A stretch of DNA of 34,446 nucleotides, from the NCBI GenBank assembly GCA_030431615.1, contig JAUIID010000031.1, positions 1 to 34,446 of the forward strand, written 5' to 3'. This stretch comes from Alphaproteobacteria bacterium. Its GTDB lineage: Bacteria > Pseudomonadota > Alphaproteobacteria > Geminicoccales > Geminicoccaceae. Both the position numbers and the translations under genes were made by a program. The notes under the pieces were generated by a model. That model was given only the letters and a program-made list of their open reading frames with translations. It had not been told where the DNA came from and made no database searches. Position 1 is the first letter of the stretch. Each line of letters starts with the position of its first letter. Positions 8,746-16,440 of the stretch are shown here, in pieces.

Positions 8746-8899
8746 TCTGCAGCTTTGCGCTGTCTCGCCTTCGACCCCCGGCGCAAATGCACGGGCGCCA
8801 GGGGCGCCGCGCGACTATCTGAGCGCGTCCGCAGGCCGATGCGACCGGAGTGCCCGGTTTGCCGGCCGATGCGGGGCCGATCGGAGTGGGTCGCTCGTC
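8746..8899 (+). other. Intergenic gap with a GC hairpin and a direct repeat
   Basis: This 154-nt gap follows the SDR. It contains GGCGCC-AGG-GGCGCC, a 6-bp hairpin with a 3-nt loop near 8794-8808, without a following T-run. A 10-bp direct repeat GGCCGATGCG follows at 8834-8843 and 8864-8873. The hairpin may slow or end transcription of the transporter operon. The repeat has no obvious role. No gene is seen. Confidence 0.3.
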
Positions 8900-9235
8900 A
8901 TGGTCTACGCAATTCCGGCTGGGCTCTCGCTCGCCGCCACCGCCCTCGCCACCACCTGGATCTCCCGCCAGTTCGATGCGCAGCCGCCGGCCGCCTGGAC
9001 GACGCGGCGCCACATGCGGGAGATCGTCTCGGCCGTCGTCATGACCGCCTGGATGGTTGCCCTGCTTCTGGAGGGTGCCGCCTTCCAGCACCTGCAGATC
9101 GGTCTGGAATCGATGAGCGCCTTCGCCTGGGGCTGCGTCATCGCCGGCCTCGGCACCCTGCCGGCCATCGTTCTCTATCTGCAGGGGCGCCGGCTGGCGC
9201 GGGCGTCGCGACCCGCCCGCCTCGCCCGGCGGTAG
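8900..9235 (+). CDS. Small hypothetical membrane protein
   Basis: I do not recognise a family. The predicted product is 111 residues with three hydrophobic segments (about residues 4-20, 44-62 and 73-96) and a basic C-terminal tail (RRLARASRPARLARR), so it would be an inner-membrane protein with a positive cytoplasmic end. The composition is credible for a real gene: codon third positions are mostly G/C and the hydrophobic blocks are regular. The ribosome-binding site is weak (GGAG about 12 nt upstream). It ends 4 nt before the stop of the convergent soeC gene, so the two genes are tail to tail. It could be an accessory of either neighbour, but nothing in the sequence shows this. Confidence 0.5.
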   Translation: MVYAIPAGLSLAATALATTWISRQFDAQPPAAWTTRRHMREIVSAVVMTAWMVALLLEGAAFQHLQIGLESMSAFAWGCVIAGLGTLPAIVLYLQGRRLARASRPARLARR

Positions 9236-9239
9236 GCGG

Positions 9240-10178
9240 TCAGACCGCCCCTTTGCCGTAGTAGAGCATCACCATGTGCTCGGCCTCGGCGAAGAAGAGC
9301 CAGCGCTCGATCGCCACGCCGACCAGGGCGAGGGCGGCGCCGATGCTCAGGAGCAGCGCGGCTGCCGCTGACGGCAGGAGCAGGGCCAGGACGAGGGCGA
9401 CGAGCGGCAAAGCGAGCCCGGCCACGAGCGCGTGGCGCCTGAGCTTCGCACTGTGCTTGCGGGCAATGCGAAAGCCCATCTCGTCCAGGATGTAGTTGCG
9501 CTCGGTATGCGGCGGCTCGACCAGCCGGACCGTGCCCCGGTCGCCGAGGCCCACGGTATCGGCGGTGGTGGCGGTGGCCGGCTGGGTGTCGACCGACTGC
9601 CAGTAGCGCCACTTGAGCCCCCAGCCGACGAGAAGGGCCAAGGCCACGAGCGGGGCCAGCGGCAGCAGGGGTGCTCCCGTCCAGGCCGCCGCGGCGATGC
9701 CGACGGCACTGCCGCTCGCGGCACCGAGGCCTAGATAGACCGGCGGCACAAGGCGGTGGTGCCAGCGCGGGATGGGCTTCAGCGAGGCGTAGATCATGGC
9801 CGTGCAGTAGACGGTGAGCACGGCCATGAGGATCGTCGCCAGCGCCAGGAGCGGCGCCAGCCTGCCGTCCAGCGCCCAGGCCCAGGCGAGGCCGAGCGCC
9901 GGCACGAAGCTGACGACGGCGGCGACACCCTCGCGCGACAGCCATGACGAGCGCCACTGGCTGAAGGCCCGCCAGGCCCGCTCCGGGTGGCCGAGATGGC
10001 CGGCCGACGCGAGCAGCCCGGCGGCGACCAGCAGCAGCGCCGGCAGGAGGAGGGCGAACCCGCTGGCACTGCCGACCGGCACGAGGCCGATGAGCCCGGC
10101 GAGGGCGGCGAAGACGAGAAGGCCGTAGCCGGCGCCCGAGGCCGCGGTGAAGAAGATGATCGAGGGAGCTGGATGCAA
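9240..10178 (-). CDS. soeC: Membrane anchor subunit, DmsC/SoeC family
   Basis: A 312-residue integral membrane protein with about eight hydrophobic helices and a soluble loop of roughly 55 residues between helices 6 and 7. Family features are the HLGHPERAWRAF and SSWLSREG segments after helix 2, the WKWRYW-like segment (LKWRYWQSVD) and the C-terminal AEHMVMLYYG, all typical of DMSO-reductase-type anchors. It should hold the iron-sulfur and molybdenum subunits at the cytoplasmic face and exchange electrons with quinone. It starts 12 nt after the iron-sulfur gene stops, as the third gene of the unit. The Soe assignment comes from the partner subunits; DmsC or PhsC/PsrC-like anchors are alternatives by fold only. 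Confidence 0.85.
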   Translation of the reverse strand: MHPAPSIIFFTAASGAGYGLLVFAALAGLIGLVPVGSASGFALLLPALLLVAAGLLASAGHLGHPERAWRAFSQWRSSWLSREGVAAVVSFVPALGLAWAWALDGRLAPLLALATILMAVLTVYCTAMIYASLKPIPRWHHRLVPPVYLGLGAASGSAVGIAAAAWTGAPLLPLAPLVALALLVGWGLKWRYWQSVDTQPATATTADTVGLGDRGTVRLVEPPHTERNYILDEMGFRIARKHSAKLRRHALVAGLALPLVALVLALLLPSAAAALLLSIGAALALVGVAIERWLFFAEAEHMVMLYYGKGAV

Positions 10179-10190
10179 GGCGGGCAGCCC

Positions 10191-10931
10191 TTACGGTTGA
10201 TCGGCGAGCAGCCGGTCGAGCCAGCCGAGGAAGCCGCCCGGGGCCGGCTCCAGCGCCGCCTTCTGGTCGGCGGTCGGCACCGGCCGGCGCGGCGGCAGAT
10301 AGCGATTGGTCGGGCGGTAGTCGAGCTCCGGCATCAGCGCCACGCCGCCGCGCTCGGCGACCAGCTGCGAGACGTCGCTCTCGGGGTCGCCGAGATCACC
10401 GAAATGGCGTGCCTTGGCCGGGCAGGTGCGCACGCAGGCCGGCTCGCGCTCCTCGACCGGCAGGTTCTCGTTGTAGATGCGGTCGACGCAGAGCGTGCAC
10501 TTCTTCATCACCTTGGCGACCTGGTCCATCTCGCGCGCCCCGTAGGGGCAGGCCCAGGCGCAGAGGCCGCAGCCGATGCACTTCGATTCGTCGACCAGCA
10601 CGATGCCGTCCTCGGCGCGCTTGTAGGAGGCGCCGGTCGGGCAGACGGTGACGCAGGCGGCGTTCTCGCAATGCAGGCAGGAGCGCGGGAAATGCACGGT
10701 GCTGCCGCAGCCGCCGGAGGCGCTGTCGTCCAGCTCGAAGCCGTGCACCCGGTTCAGCCAGGCGCCGCTCGGTTCCTCGCCGTAAGGCTCGGTGTCGCTC
10801 AGCGCCGAGGCGCCGCTGCTGGTGTTCCATTCCTTGCAATGGACGACGCAGGCCTGGCAGCCGACGCAGGTGTCGAGATCGATGACGAGGCCGAGCCGCT
10901 TGGCCGAGGGGGTGGCGGGAAGGCTGGTCAT
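10191..10931 (-). CDS. soeB: Four-cluster ferredoxin-like electron-transfer subunit (SoeB type)
   Basis: A 246-residue protein with four cysteine motifs for [4Fe-4S] clusters: CVGCQACVVHC near residue 22, CLHCENAACVTVCP near residue 84, CIGCGLCAWACPYG and its distal partners CTLC and CVRTCP. This is the DmsB/SoeB architecture, which relays electrons between the molybdenum subunit and the membrane anchor. KEWNTSS after the first motif and the long insert before the second (DTEPYGEEPSGAWLNRV) resemble sulfite dehydrogenase SoeB rather than classical DmsB, judged from memory. Its ATG overlaps the TGA of the catalytic gene in an ATGA junction, so the two are translationally coupled. There is no signal peptide. 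Confidence 0.9.
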   Translation of the reverse strand: MTSLPATPSAKRLGLVIDLDTCVGCQACVVHCKEWNTSSGASALSDTEPYGEEPSGAWLNRVHGFELDDSASGGCGSTVHFPRSCLHCENAACVTVCPTGASYKRAEDGIVLVDESKCIGCGLCAWACPYGAREMDQVAKVMKKCTLCVDRIYNENLPVEEREPACVRTCPAKARHFGDLGDPESDVSQLVAERGGVALMPELDYRPTNRYLPPRRPVPTADQKAALEPAPGGFLGWLDRLLADQP

Positions 10932-13765
10932 GCGCCGCCTCGCGCCCGGTAGCTGAGCGTGTCCGGTACATGCATGGCGCCGGGTGGGCGGGGCAGCGGG
11001 GCCGGCTCCGACGCCCGCGCATCGGCACCGAGCTTCTCGACCCGCACCCGGAGGTCGTACCAGGCGGCCTGGCCGGTGACCGGGTCCGCATTGGCGTAGC
11101 GATAGCCGCCGTCCCGCTCGGGCAGGAGGTCGTCGATCAGCGAGTTCAAGAGGAACCCCTCGCGCGCTTCGGGAATGTCACCCTGGAGCGCCCAGGCACC
11201 GCGGCGCTTGCCGATGGCGTTCCAGGTCCAGACGGTGGAAGGATGCACGCCGTCCATCAGCTTCGCCCGGCCCTCGACCCGCCCGTGCCGGCTGGTGATG
11301 GCGACCCGGTCGCCCTCCTCGATGCCGAGCTCTGCGGCAGTGCGGCGATTGAGGTAGAGGGCGTTGCGATCGAGGATCTGACGCAGCCAGGGATTCTGCC
11401 CGCCCCAGCTGTGATACATGAACATCGGCCGCTGCGTCACCGCGTGGAGCGGGAAGGTGCCGGTGTCGACCGCCGCCTCGTCGAAGGGCATGTACCAGAA
11501 GGGCAGCGGGTCGAAATAGGTCTCGATCCGTTTCCGCTTCTCGTCCGGCGGCTGCTGGGCGCCGTGGCCGCGGGCGGCGAGGCGAAAGCGCTGCAAGGGC
11601 TCGCTGTAGAGCTGCAGCCTGATCGGCGCCGCCTCGTCGATGAGGCCGTGCTCGGTCGCGAACTTCAGGTAGGCCGCGTTGGCGTGCTTGAAGTAGCTGG
11701 CTTCCTCGGGGATCGGCAGGCTGAAGAAGCAGCCGTTCGCCTTGTAGCGCTCGAGCTGGTTCGGGTTGACGGCCCCCTTGCCGTGCCGGTCGCCATCGAC
11801 CCCGCGCCAGCCGGCGAGCGAGCCGACGCCGGGCTTGCGCTCGTGGTTGACCATGTAGTCGGCATAGCCGCCGGGAAAGCGGGGGGCACCGTTCCCGTCG
11901 ACGAAGGCCGGCAGGCCGAGCCTGGCACCCAGGTCGATCAGCACGTCCTGGAAGGGCCGCACGTCCCGCTCGGGGGTCTCGACCGGCTGGCGGATCGCGT
12001 CGGCGATCGCATCGGCCGAGCCGATCGGCCGGTCGAGCAGCGAGATGCAGTCGTGCCGCTCGAGATAGGTGGTGTCCGGCAGCACGAGGTCGGCATAGGC
12101 CACGGTCTCGGACGAAAAAGCGTCGGCATAGATGATCTTCGGGATGACATGGGAGCCATCCGGGTTCTTCGCCGTGAGCATGGCCATGGTCTCGGTCGTG
12201 TTCATGGCCGAGTTCCAGGCCATGTTGGCCATGAACATGAAGAGCACGTCGATCCGGTAGGGATCGCCGCGGAACGCGTTGCCGATGACGCTGTGCATCA
12301 TGCCGTGCGCCGAGACGGGGGCGTCCCAGGAGAAGGCCTTGTCGATGCGCTGCGGCCGGCCCGCCTCGTCGACGATCAGGTCGGCCGGCCCGCGCGGGAA
12401 GCCGAGCGGTGCGCCCGACATCGGCAGGCCCGGGGCGATCTGGTCCGGCCGGCCCGCCGGCTGCGGCCCCGGCGGTATCGGCCGGGGGTAGGGGGTCTTG
12501 AAGCGGAACCCGCCCGGCGTGTCGATCGTGCCCAGCAGGACCTGCAGGAGATGGATGGCGCGGCAGGTATGGAAGCCGTTGCTGTGCGCCGAGATGCCCC
12601 GCATGGCGTGCATCGCCACTGGCCGCCCGGTCATCCGCTCGTGCCGCACGCCGTCCGTGTCGGTCCAGGGGCGCTCCAGCACGCAGGGCTCGTCGAAGGC
12701 CGCCGCCGCCAGCTCGGCGGCGATCCGCCGGATGGTGGCGGCCGGGATGCCGCAGCGCTCCGCCACCGCGTCCGGGCTGTATTCGGGCGCGGAATAGCGC
12801 CGGGCGAGGAGCTCGAAGACCGGCACGGCGGCGCGCCCGTCGGCGAGCGTGTAGCGGCCTTGGAGGGCAGCCTGGACGGCAGGGCCGGCCGGGGCGACCG
12901 TCGCCTTGCCCTGCACGCCGACGAGGAGCCGCCCGTCGCCGTCCCGGGCGAGGAGCCCGTCATCGGCGTCGCCGGGTGCGTCGATTACGAGGGCCGGGGC
13001 GTTGGAGTAGCGGCGGAGATAGTCGACGTCGATCCGCCCGGCATTGATGAGCTCGTGCATCAGGCTCATGACGAAGAGCCCGTCCGTGCCGGGACGGATG
13101 CCGATCCACTCGTCGGCGATGGCCGAGTAGCCGGTGCGGATCGGGTTGACCGAGACGATCTTCGCACCCCGCTTCTTCAGCTCGGCCATGCCGAGCTTCA
13201 GGGGGTTGCTGTCATGGTCCTCGGCCACGCCGAAGACCAGGAAGTAGCGGGCATGCTCGAAGTCCGGCTCGCCGAACTCCCAGAAGGAGCCGCCGATCGT
13301 GTAGAGCCCGCCGGCGGCCATGTTGACCGAGCAGAAGCCGCCATGGGCGGCGTAGTTGCAGGTGCCGAACTGGCTGGCCCAGAAGCCGGTGAGCGCCTGG
13401 CTCTGGTCGCGGCCGGTGAAGAAGGCGAGCTTTCTGGGGTCGGATTCCCGCACCTCGCGCAGCCAGCCCTCGGCCATGGCGAGCGCCTCGTCCCACTCGA
13501 TCGCCTCGAACTTCCCCTCGCCGCGCTCGCCGACCCGCTTCAGCGGCTTGGTCAGCCTGGCCGGCGAGTTGTGGTGCATGATCCCGGCCGAGCCCTTGGC
13601 ACAGAGCACGCCCCGGTTGACCGGGTGCTCGGGATTGCCGTCGATATAGCGGATCTTGCCTTCCAGCTTGTGCACCCGGATGCCGCAGCGGCAGGCGCAC
13701 ATGTAGCAGGTGGTGCAAACGATCTCGTCCGCGATCCGGGGCGACGTGTCGATCGCTGTTACCAT
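10928..13765 (-). CDS. soeA: Molybdopterin oxidoreductase catalytic subunit, probable sulfite dehydrogenase SoeA
   Basis: This 945-residue protein is a bis-MGD molybdoenzyme of the DMSO-reductase superfamily. An N-terminal [4Fe-4S] motif uses Cys20, Cys23, Cys27 and Cys55 (CYMCACRC, then GVLCAKG). The probable molybdenum ligand is Cys145 in AHGGFCSVNM, and the C-terminal dinucleotide-binding domain follows. It lacks a twin-arginine signal, so it should face the cytoplasm. That, with the CYMCACRCGI and FFTGRDQSQ stretches and the partner subunits, fits the quinone-linked sulfite dehydrogenase SoeA described in Allochromatium and Ruegeria. The ATG at 13765 has GAGG about 11 nt upstream; an in-frame codon at 13816 would add 17 unlikely residues. 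A rhodanese gene nearby supports sulfur metabolism. Polysulfide or thiosulfate reductase remains possible. Confidence 0.88.
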   Translation of the reverse strand: MVTAIDTSPRIADEIVCTTCYMCACRCGIRVHKLEGKIRYIDGNPEHPVNRGVLCAKGSAGIMHHNSPARLTKPLKRVGERGEGKFEAIEWDEALAMAEGWLREVRESDPRKLAFFTGRDQSQALTGFWASQFGTCNYAAHGGFCSVNMAAGGLYTIGGSFWEFGEPDFEHARYFLVFGVAEDHDSNPLKLGMAELKKRGAKIVSVNPIRTGYSAIADEWIGIRPGTDGLFVMSLMHELINAGRIDVDYLRRYSNAPALVIDAPGDADDGLLARDGDGRLLVGVQGKATVAPAGPAVQAALQGRYTLADGRAAVPVFELLARRYSAPEYSPDAVAERCGIPAATIRRIAAELAAAAFDEPCVLERPWTDTDGVRHERMTGRPVAMHAMRGISAHSNGFHTCRAIHLLQVLLGTIDTPGGFRFKTPYPRPIPPGPQPAGRPDQIAPGLPMSGAPLGFPRGPADLIVDEAGRPQRIDKAFSWDAPVSAHGMMHSVIGNAFRGDPYRIDVLFMFMANMAWNSAMNTTETMAMLTAKNPDGSHVIPKIIYADAFSSETVAYADLVLPDTTYLERHDCISLLDRPIGSADAIADAIRQPVETPERDVRPFQDVLIDLGARLGLPAFVDGNGAPRFPGGYADYMVNHERKPGVGSLAGWRGVDGDRHGKGAVNPNQLERYKANGCFFSLPIPEEASYFKHANAAYLKFATEHGLIDEAAPIRLQLYSEPLQRFRLAARGHGAQQPPDEKRKRIETYFDPLPFWYMPFDEAAVDTGTFPLHAVTQRPMFMYHSWGGQNPWLRQILDRNALYLNRRTAAELGIEEGDRVAITSRHGRVEGRAKLMDGVHPSTVWTWNAIGKRRGAWALQGDIPEAREGFLLNSLIDDLLPERDGGYRYANADPVTGQAAWYDLRVRVEKLGADARASEPAPLPRPPGAMHVPDTLSYRARGGA

Positions 13766-14024
13766 ATGTCGCCCAACCTCGCGGATTCGCCCGAAAATGC
13801 ACCGGCGGTGAACCACCCCGCCCGGGGCCGCTCCGCTTGCGCCAGAGATGTCCGGTCAGTAGCACGCATGGCCGCGCGCGGTCACTACCGGCGGCACCAC
13901 TGGCGGGGCGGTGTCGGATTGACCGGTCGCACACGATAATGTATCCGTTGATGTATCGTTTGTCAGTTCCAGCCATGCCTCCGCCTCCCTCGGGCGGGAG
14001 CGGCCCAGTCGGCAGAGTCTCGAT
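13766..14024. promoter_or_regulatory. Divergent intergenic region, soeABC / isopropylmalate dehydrogenase-like gene
   Basis: This 259-nt region must hold both divergent promoters. On the plus strand TTGACC (13919-13924) and TATCCG (13942-13947) have 17-nt spacing and could be a weak sigma-70 promoter. Over its -10 end sits a repeat cluster: ATGTATC occurs twice 12 bp apart (13939 and 13951), framed by the inverted pair ACGATA (13933) and TATCGT (13954). The local A+T richness contrasts with the flanks. This is a likely regulator-binding site, but no regulator gene is adjacent, so its owner is unknown. Confidence 0.4.
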
Positions 14025-15122
14025 ATGAACGAATTTCAGGTGGCGGTCCTGCCGGGTGACGGCATCGGCCAGGAAGTCATGGCCGTGGCGCTCGAGGTGC
14101 TGCAGGTCCTCGAAGGCCGCTTCGGCCTCGGCCTCGCCCTCAAGCATCACGACGGCGGTGCCGCCTATTACCGCGAGACCGGCAAGGACCTGGCACCCGG
14201 GGTGATGGAGGCCTGCCGCTCCGCCGATGCCATCCTCTTCGGCGCCATGGGCCTGCCCGACGTCCGCTTCCCCGACGGCACGGAGATCGCCCCGCATCTC
14301 GACATGCGCCGCGAGTTCGGCCTCTTCGCCGGCGTGCGCCCGGTCAGGGCCCTGCCCAACACCCCGGCCATCCTCGCCCACCCCAGGGCCGCCGAGATCG
14401 ACTTCATCATCATCCGCGAATCGATGGAGGGCCTCTTCGCCTCGCGCGGCGTCGGCTATGTCGAGGACGACCGGATCGCGCGCGAGACCCTGGTCATCAC
14501 GCGCGACAACTGCGAGCGGCTCTTCGACTTCTCCTTCCGCCTCGCCGAGCGCCGCAAGGCGCGGGGCAGGCCCGGCCGGCTGACCTGCGTCGACAAGGCG
14601 AACGTGTTCGTCGCCATGGCCTTCTTCCGCAAGATCTTCGACGAGCGCGCAAGGAACTTCCCCGACGTCAGGGCCGACCACCACTATGTCGACGCCACCG
14701 CCCTCGACCTCGTGCGCAAGCCCTGGGAGTTCGACGTGATGGTGATGGAGAACATGTTCGGCGACATCATCTCCGACCTCGGCGGCGGCCTCGTCGGCGG
14801 CATGGGCCTCGCCCCCTGTGCCGAGATCGGCCTCGAGCATGCGCTCTTCCAGCCGAGCCACGGCTCCGCCCCCGACATCGCCGGCCAGGGCATCGCCAAC
14901 CCGACCGCCATGCTGCTCTCGACCGCGATGATGCTCGACTGGCTCGGCGAGCGGCACGGCCAGGACAACATGGTGACGGCCGGCGCCACGCTCGAGCGCG
15001 CCGTCGACCTCGCCTTCGCCGGGGGTGCGGTGCCCCAGGACCTGGGCGGCCGGCACACGACGCGGGAGCTGGCGAAGGCGGTGATCGACCAGCTCGACAC
15101 GGCCGCCCGCGCTACTGGCTGA
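14025..15122 (+). CDS. Isocitrate/isopropylmalate dehydrogenase-family enzyme (tartrate dehydrogenase-like)
   Basis: A 365-residue beta-decarboxylating dehydrogenase (PF00180), which oxidises a malate-type 2-hydroxy acid with NAD(P) and Mg/Mn. Visible are LPGDGIGQEV at the N-terminus, the LFGAMGLPDVRFPDG loop, RREFGLFAGVRPVR, the catalytic Lys in CVDKANVF, the metal Asp residues in ENMFGDIISDLGGG, and HGSAPDIAGQGIANP. The specificity segment reads RESMEGLFASRG, which matches neither the RENTE-type isocitrate/tartrate nor the RELTGG-type isopropylmalate form that I remember, so the substrate is open. It is not next to leu biosynthesis genes, which argues for a catabolic role. It is divergent from soeABC and 115 nt before the rhodanese gene. 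Confidence 0.85.
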   Translation: MNEFQVAVLPGDGIGQEVMAVALEVLQVLEGRFGLGLALKHHDGGAAYYRETGKDLAPGVMEACRSADAILFGAMGLPDVRFPDGTEIAPHLDMRREFGLFAGVRPVRALPNTPAILAHPRAAEIDFIIIRESMEGLFASRGVGYVEDDRIARETLVITRDNCERLFDFSFRLAERRKARGRPGRLTCVDKANVFVAMAFFRKIFDERARNFPDVRADHHYVDATALDLVRKPWEFDVMVMENMFGDIISDLGGGLVGGMGLAPCAEIGLEHALFQPSHGSAPDIAGQGIANPTAMLLSTAMMLDWLGERHGQDNMVTAGATLERAVDLAFAGGAVPQDLGGRHTTRELAKAVIDQLDTAARATG

Positions 15123-15237
15123 GCCGGCGTTTCGGGCAAGACTTCCGGCATTCCGGCTGTAGGAGCCGTCACGGCAGCCTGCTAGTCTACGGCCGCTCAC
15201 CCGTGAGCACCGAGAACCGGAATCAGGAAGGACGCCG

Positions 15238-15621
15238 ATGCCGAAGACAGCCAAGGACATGGTCGCCGAGGCCAACGCCGTCGTGCCCGCCATCACGCCC
15301 GCCGAGGCGAAGGCGCTGCTCGGCGACCCGAACACCGTCGTCGTCGACGTTCGCGACGCGCCCGAGGTGGCGGCGTCGGGCAAGGTCAAGGGCGCTGTCA
15401 ACATCTCGCGCGGCATGATCGAATTCCGCGCCGATCCGGCCTCGCCCTATCACGACGAAAAGCTGAGCCCGGAGAAGACCGTCATCGTCTACTGCGCCTC
15501 CGGCGGCCGCTCGGCCCTGGTCGGCAAGGCGCTGCAGGAGCTCGGCTACAAGGACGTCCGCAATCTCGGCGGCTTCAAGGGCTGGGTAGAGAGCGGCGGG
15601 GACATCGATCCGCCCGCCTGA
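15238..15621 (+). CDS. Single-domain rhodanese-like sulfurtransferase
   Basis: A 127-residue rhodanese domain with the active-site loop CASGGR (Cys86 to Arg91), which forms a persulfide and passes sulfur to an acceptor. Other family landmarks are VVDVRDAPEVAASG, GAVNISRGMIEF and VRNLGGFKGWVESGG. No signal peptide is seen, so it is cytoplasmic. AGGAAGGA lies just upstream of the ATG. Its closeness to the probable sulfite dehydrogenase operon suggests a shared role in handling reduced sulfur, for example moving sulfane sulfur. The gene is followed by a 121-bp palindrome that probably forms its 3' end. Confidence 0.92.
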   Translation: MPKTAKDMVAEANAVVPAITPAEAKALLGDPNTVVVDVRDAPEVAASGKVKGAVNISRGMIEFRADPASPYHDEKLSPEKTVIVYCASGGRSALVGKALQELGYKDVRNLGGFKGWVESGGDIDPPA

Positions 15622-15633
15622 AGCGGGCAAGAG

Positions 15634-15754
15634 AGAACGTTGCACGGCGACCGCAGACGAGGAAGGCAAGGCGATCGGCGCGCAGCGTAGCTCGTCTACG
15701 TGAGCACCGATCGTCCGCAGCCTGACGAAGTCTGCGGTTGCCGTGTGACGTTCT
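15634..15754 (+). repeat. 121-bp imperfect palindrome between convergent genes
   Basis: The outer arms are 15634-15658 and 15730-15754. All 25 positions can pair in a plus-strand transcript, 22 as Watson-Crick and 3 as G-U pairs. An inner stem (about 15671-15690 with 15696-15714) closes a 5-nt loop CTCGT, with one bulge and two mismatches, and AGGC/GCCT pairs in between. The element starts 12 nt after the rhodanese stop and runs into the stop codon of the convergent GntR gene. It has no T-run. It could be a bidirectional terminator, a 3'-end-stabilising hairpin or a copy of a dispersed palindromic repeat family; no second copy occurs in this window. Confidence 0.8.
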
Positions 15755-16439
15755 AGAGCTGGCCGAGGCCGTGGCGCTCAAGCAGCTCCACCAGCATCCG
15801 GCCGTTGCGCTGGCGGTGGGTGTGGTGAATGCGCCAGGCGGTCTCGGCGTCGCGTCGCTCGATGGCGTCGACCAGGGCGCGGTGGTCGTCGTTCGAGCTC
15901 ACCGGGCGCGGGCGCAGGCGGAGCGTCAGCTTTCGCACGCGGTGCGACTGGTCCATGAACTGCTCGATGATCGCCTTCAGCCGTTCGTTGCCGCAGGAGG
16001 CGAGGATGACCCGGTGGAAATGGTCGTCGGCCCGGGCCCAGGCATCGAGGTCGTCGGCTGTGAGCGCCTCGTCCATCTCGGTGACGGCCGCCTTGAGCTC
16101 GGCCAGGTGCTTAGGCTGCGCGCCCTCGCGGGCGATCTGGGCGGCGGCCTCCGCCTCGAGCGCCGTCAGGATCTGGTAGATCTCGCGCATGTCGTTGGCC
16201 GAGACCGGCAGCACCCGCATGCCGTGGCGCGGCCGGACGTCGATCATGCCTTCGCGGGCGAGGCGGATCAGCGCCTCGCGCACGGGCGTGCGGCTCATCT
16301 CGAGAAGGGCTGCCAGCTCCTGCTCCAGCATGATGCTGCCGGCCGGGATCTCGTTCTCGAGGATCCGGCTCTTGATCTCGCGATAGGCCCGCTCGGCGAA
16401 GGTGACGCGCCCCGGCGCCTCCTCGATGACGCTCGCCAT
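15753..16439 (-). CDS. GntR-family transcriptional regulator, FCD subfamily
   Basis: A 228-residue regulator with an N-terminal winged helix (residues about 10-75; EQELAALLEMSRTPVREALIRLAREG is the core, with GMRV closing the wing). A C-terminal all-helical FCD ligand domain carries the usual metal-site residues (Asp and His in ADDHFH, His in DDHRALV, His in RIHHTH). Such proteins usually repress catabolic operons and release DNA when a sugar acid or organic acid binds. It is the last gene of a three-gene operon, 1 nt after the dehydrogenase stop codon. The perfect palindrome at 18502-18517, in front of this operon and of TTT system 2, is its most likely operator. Confidence 0.9.
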   Translation of the reverse strand: MASVIEEAPGRVTFAERAYREIKSRILENEIPAGSIMLEQELAALLEMSRTPVREALIRLAREGMIDVRPRHGMRVLPVSANDMREIYQILTALEAEAAAQIAREGAQPKHLAELKAAVTEMDEALTADDLDAWARADDHFHRVILASCGNERLKAIIEQFMDQSHRVRKLTLRLRPRPVSSNDDHRALVDAIERRDAETAWRIHHTHRQRNGRMLVELLERHGLGQL

Positions 16440-16440
16440 C

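Noticed and set aside
8834-8873. Two GGCCGATGCG repeats as a short tandem array or attachment site
   Set aside because: There are only two 10-bp copies in GC-rich sequence, with no integrase, tRNA or further copies nearby; probably chance.
9240-13765. Periplasmic DMSO reductase dmsABC
   Set aside because: The catalytic subunit has no twin-arginine signal, and its cysteine region resembles Soe-type enzymes.
10970-13939. A 989-codon open frame antisense to the molybdenum subunit gene
   Set aside because: Long antisense frames are expected in very GC-rich DNA. Its translation is rich in Gly, Arg, Asp, His and Val, without domain order, while the opposite strand encodes a complete, motif-bearing enzyme.
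14025-15122. leuB, 3-isopropylmalate dehydrogenase for leucine biosynthesis
   Set aside because: No leuC, leuD or leuA is adjacent, and the specificity segment does not match the isopropylmalate form.
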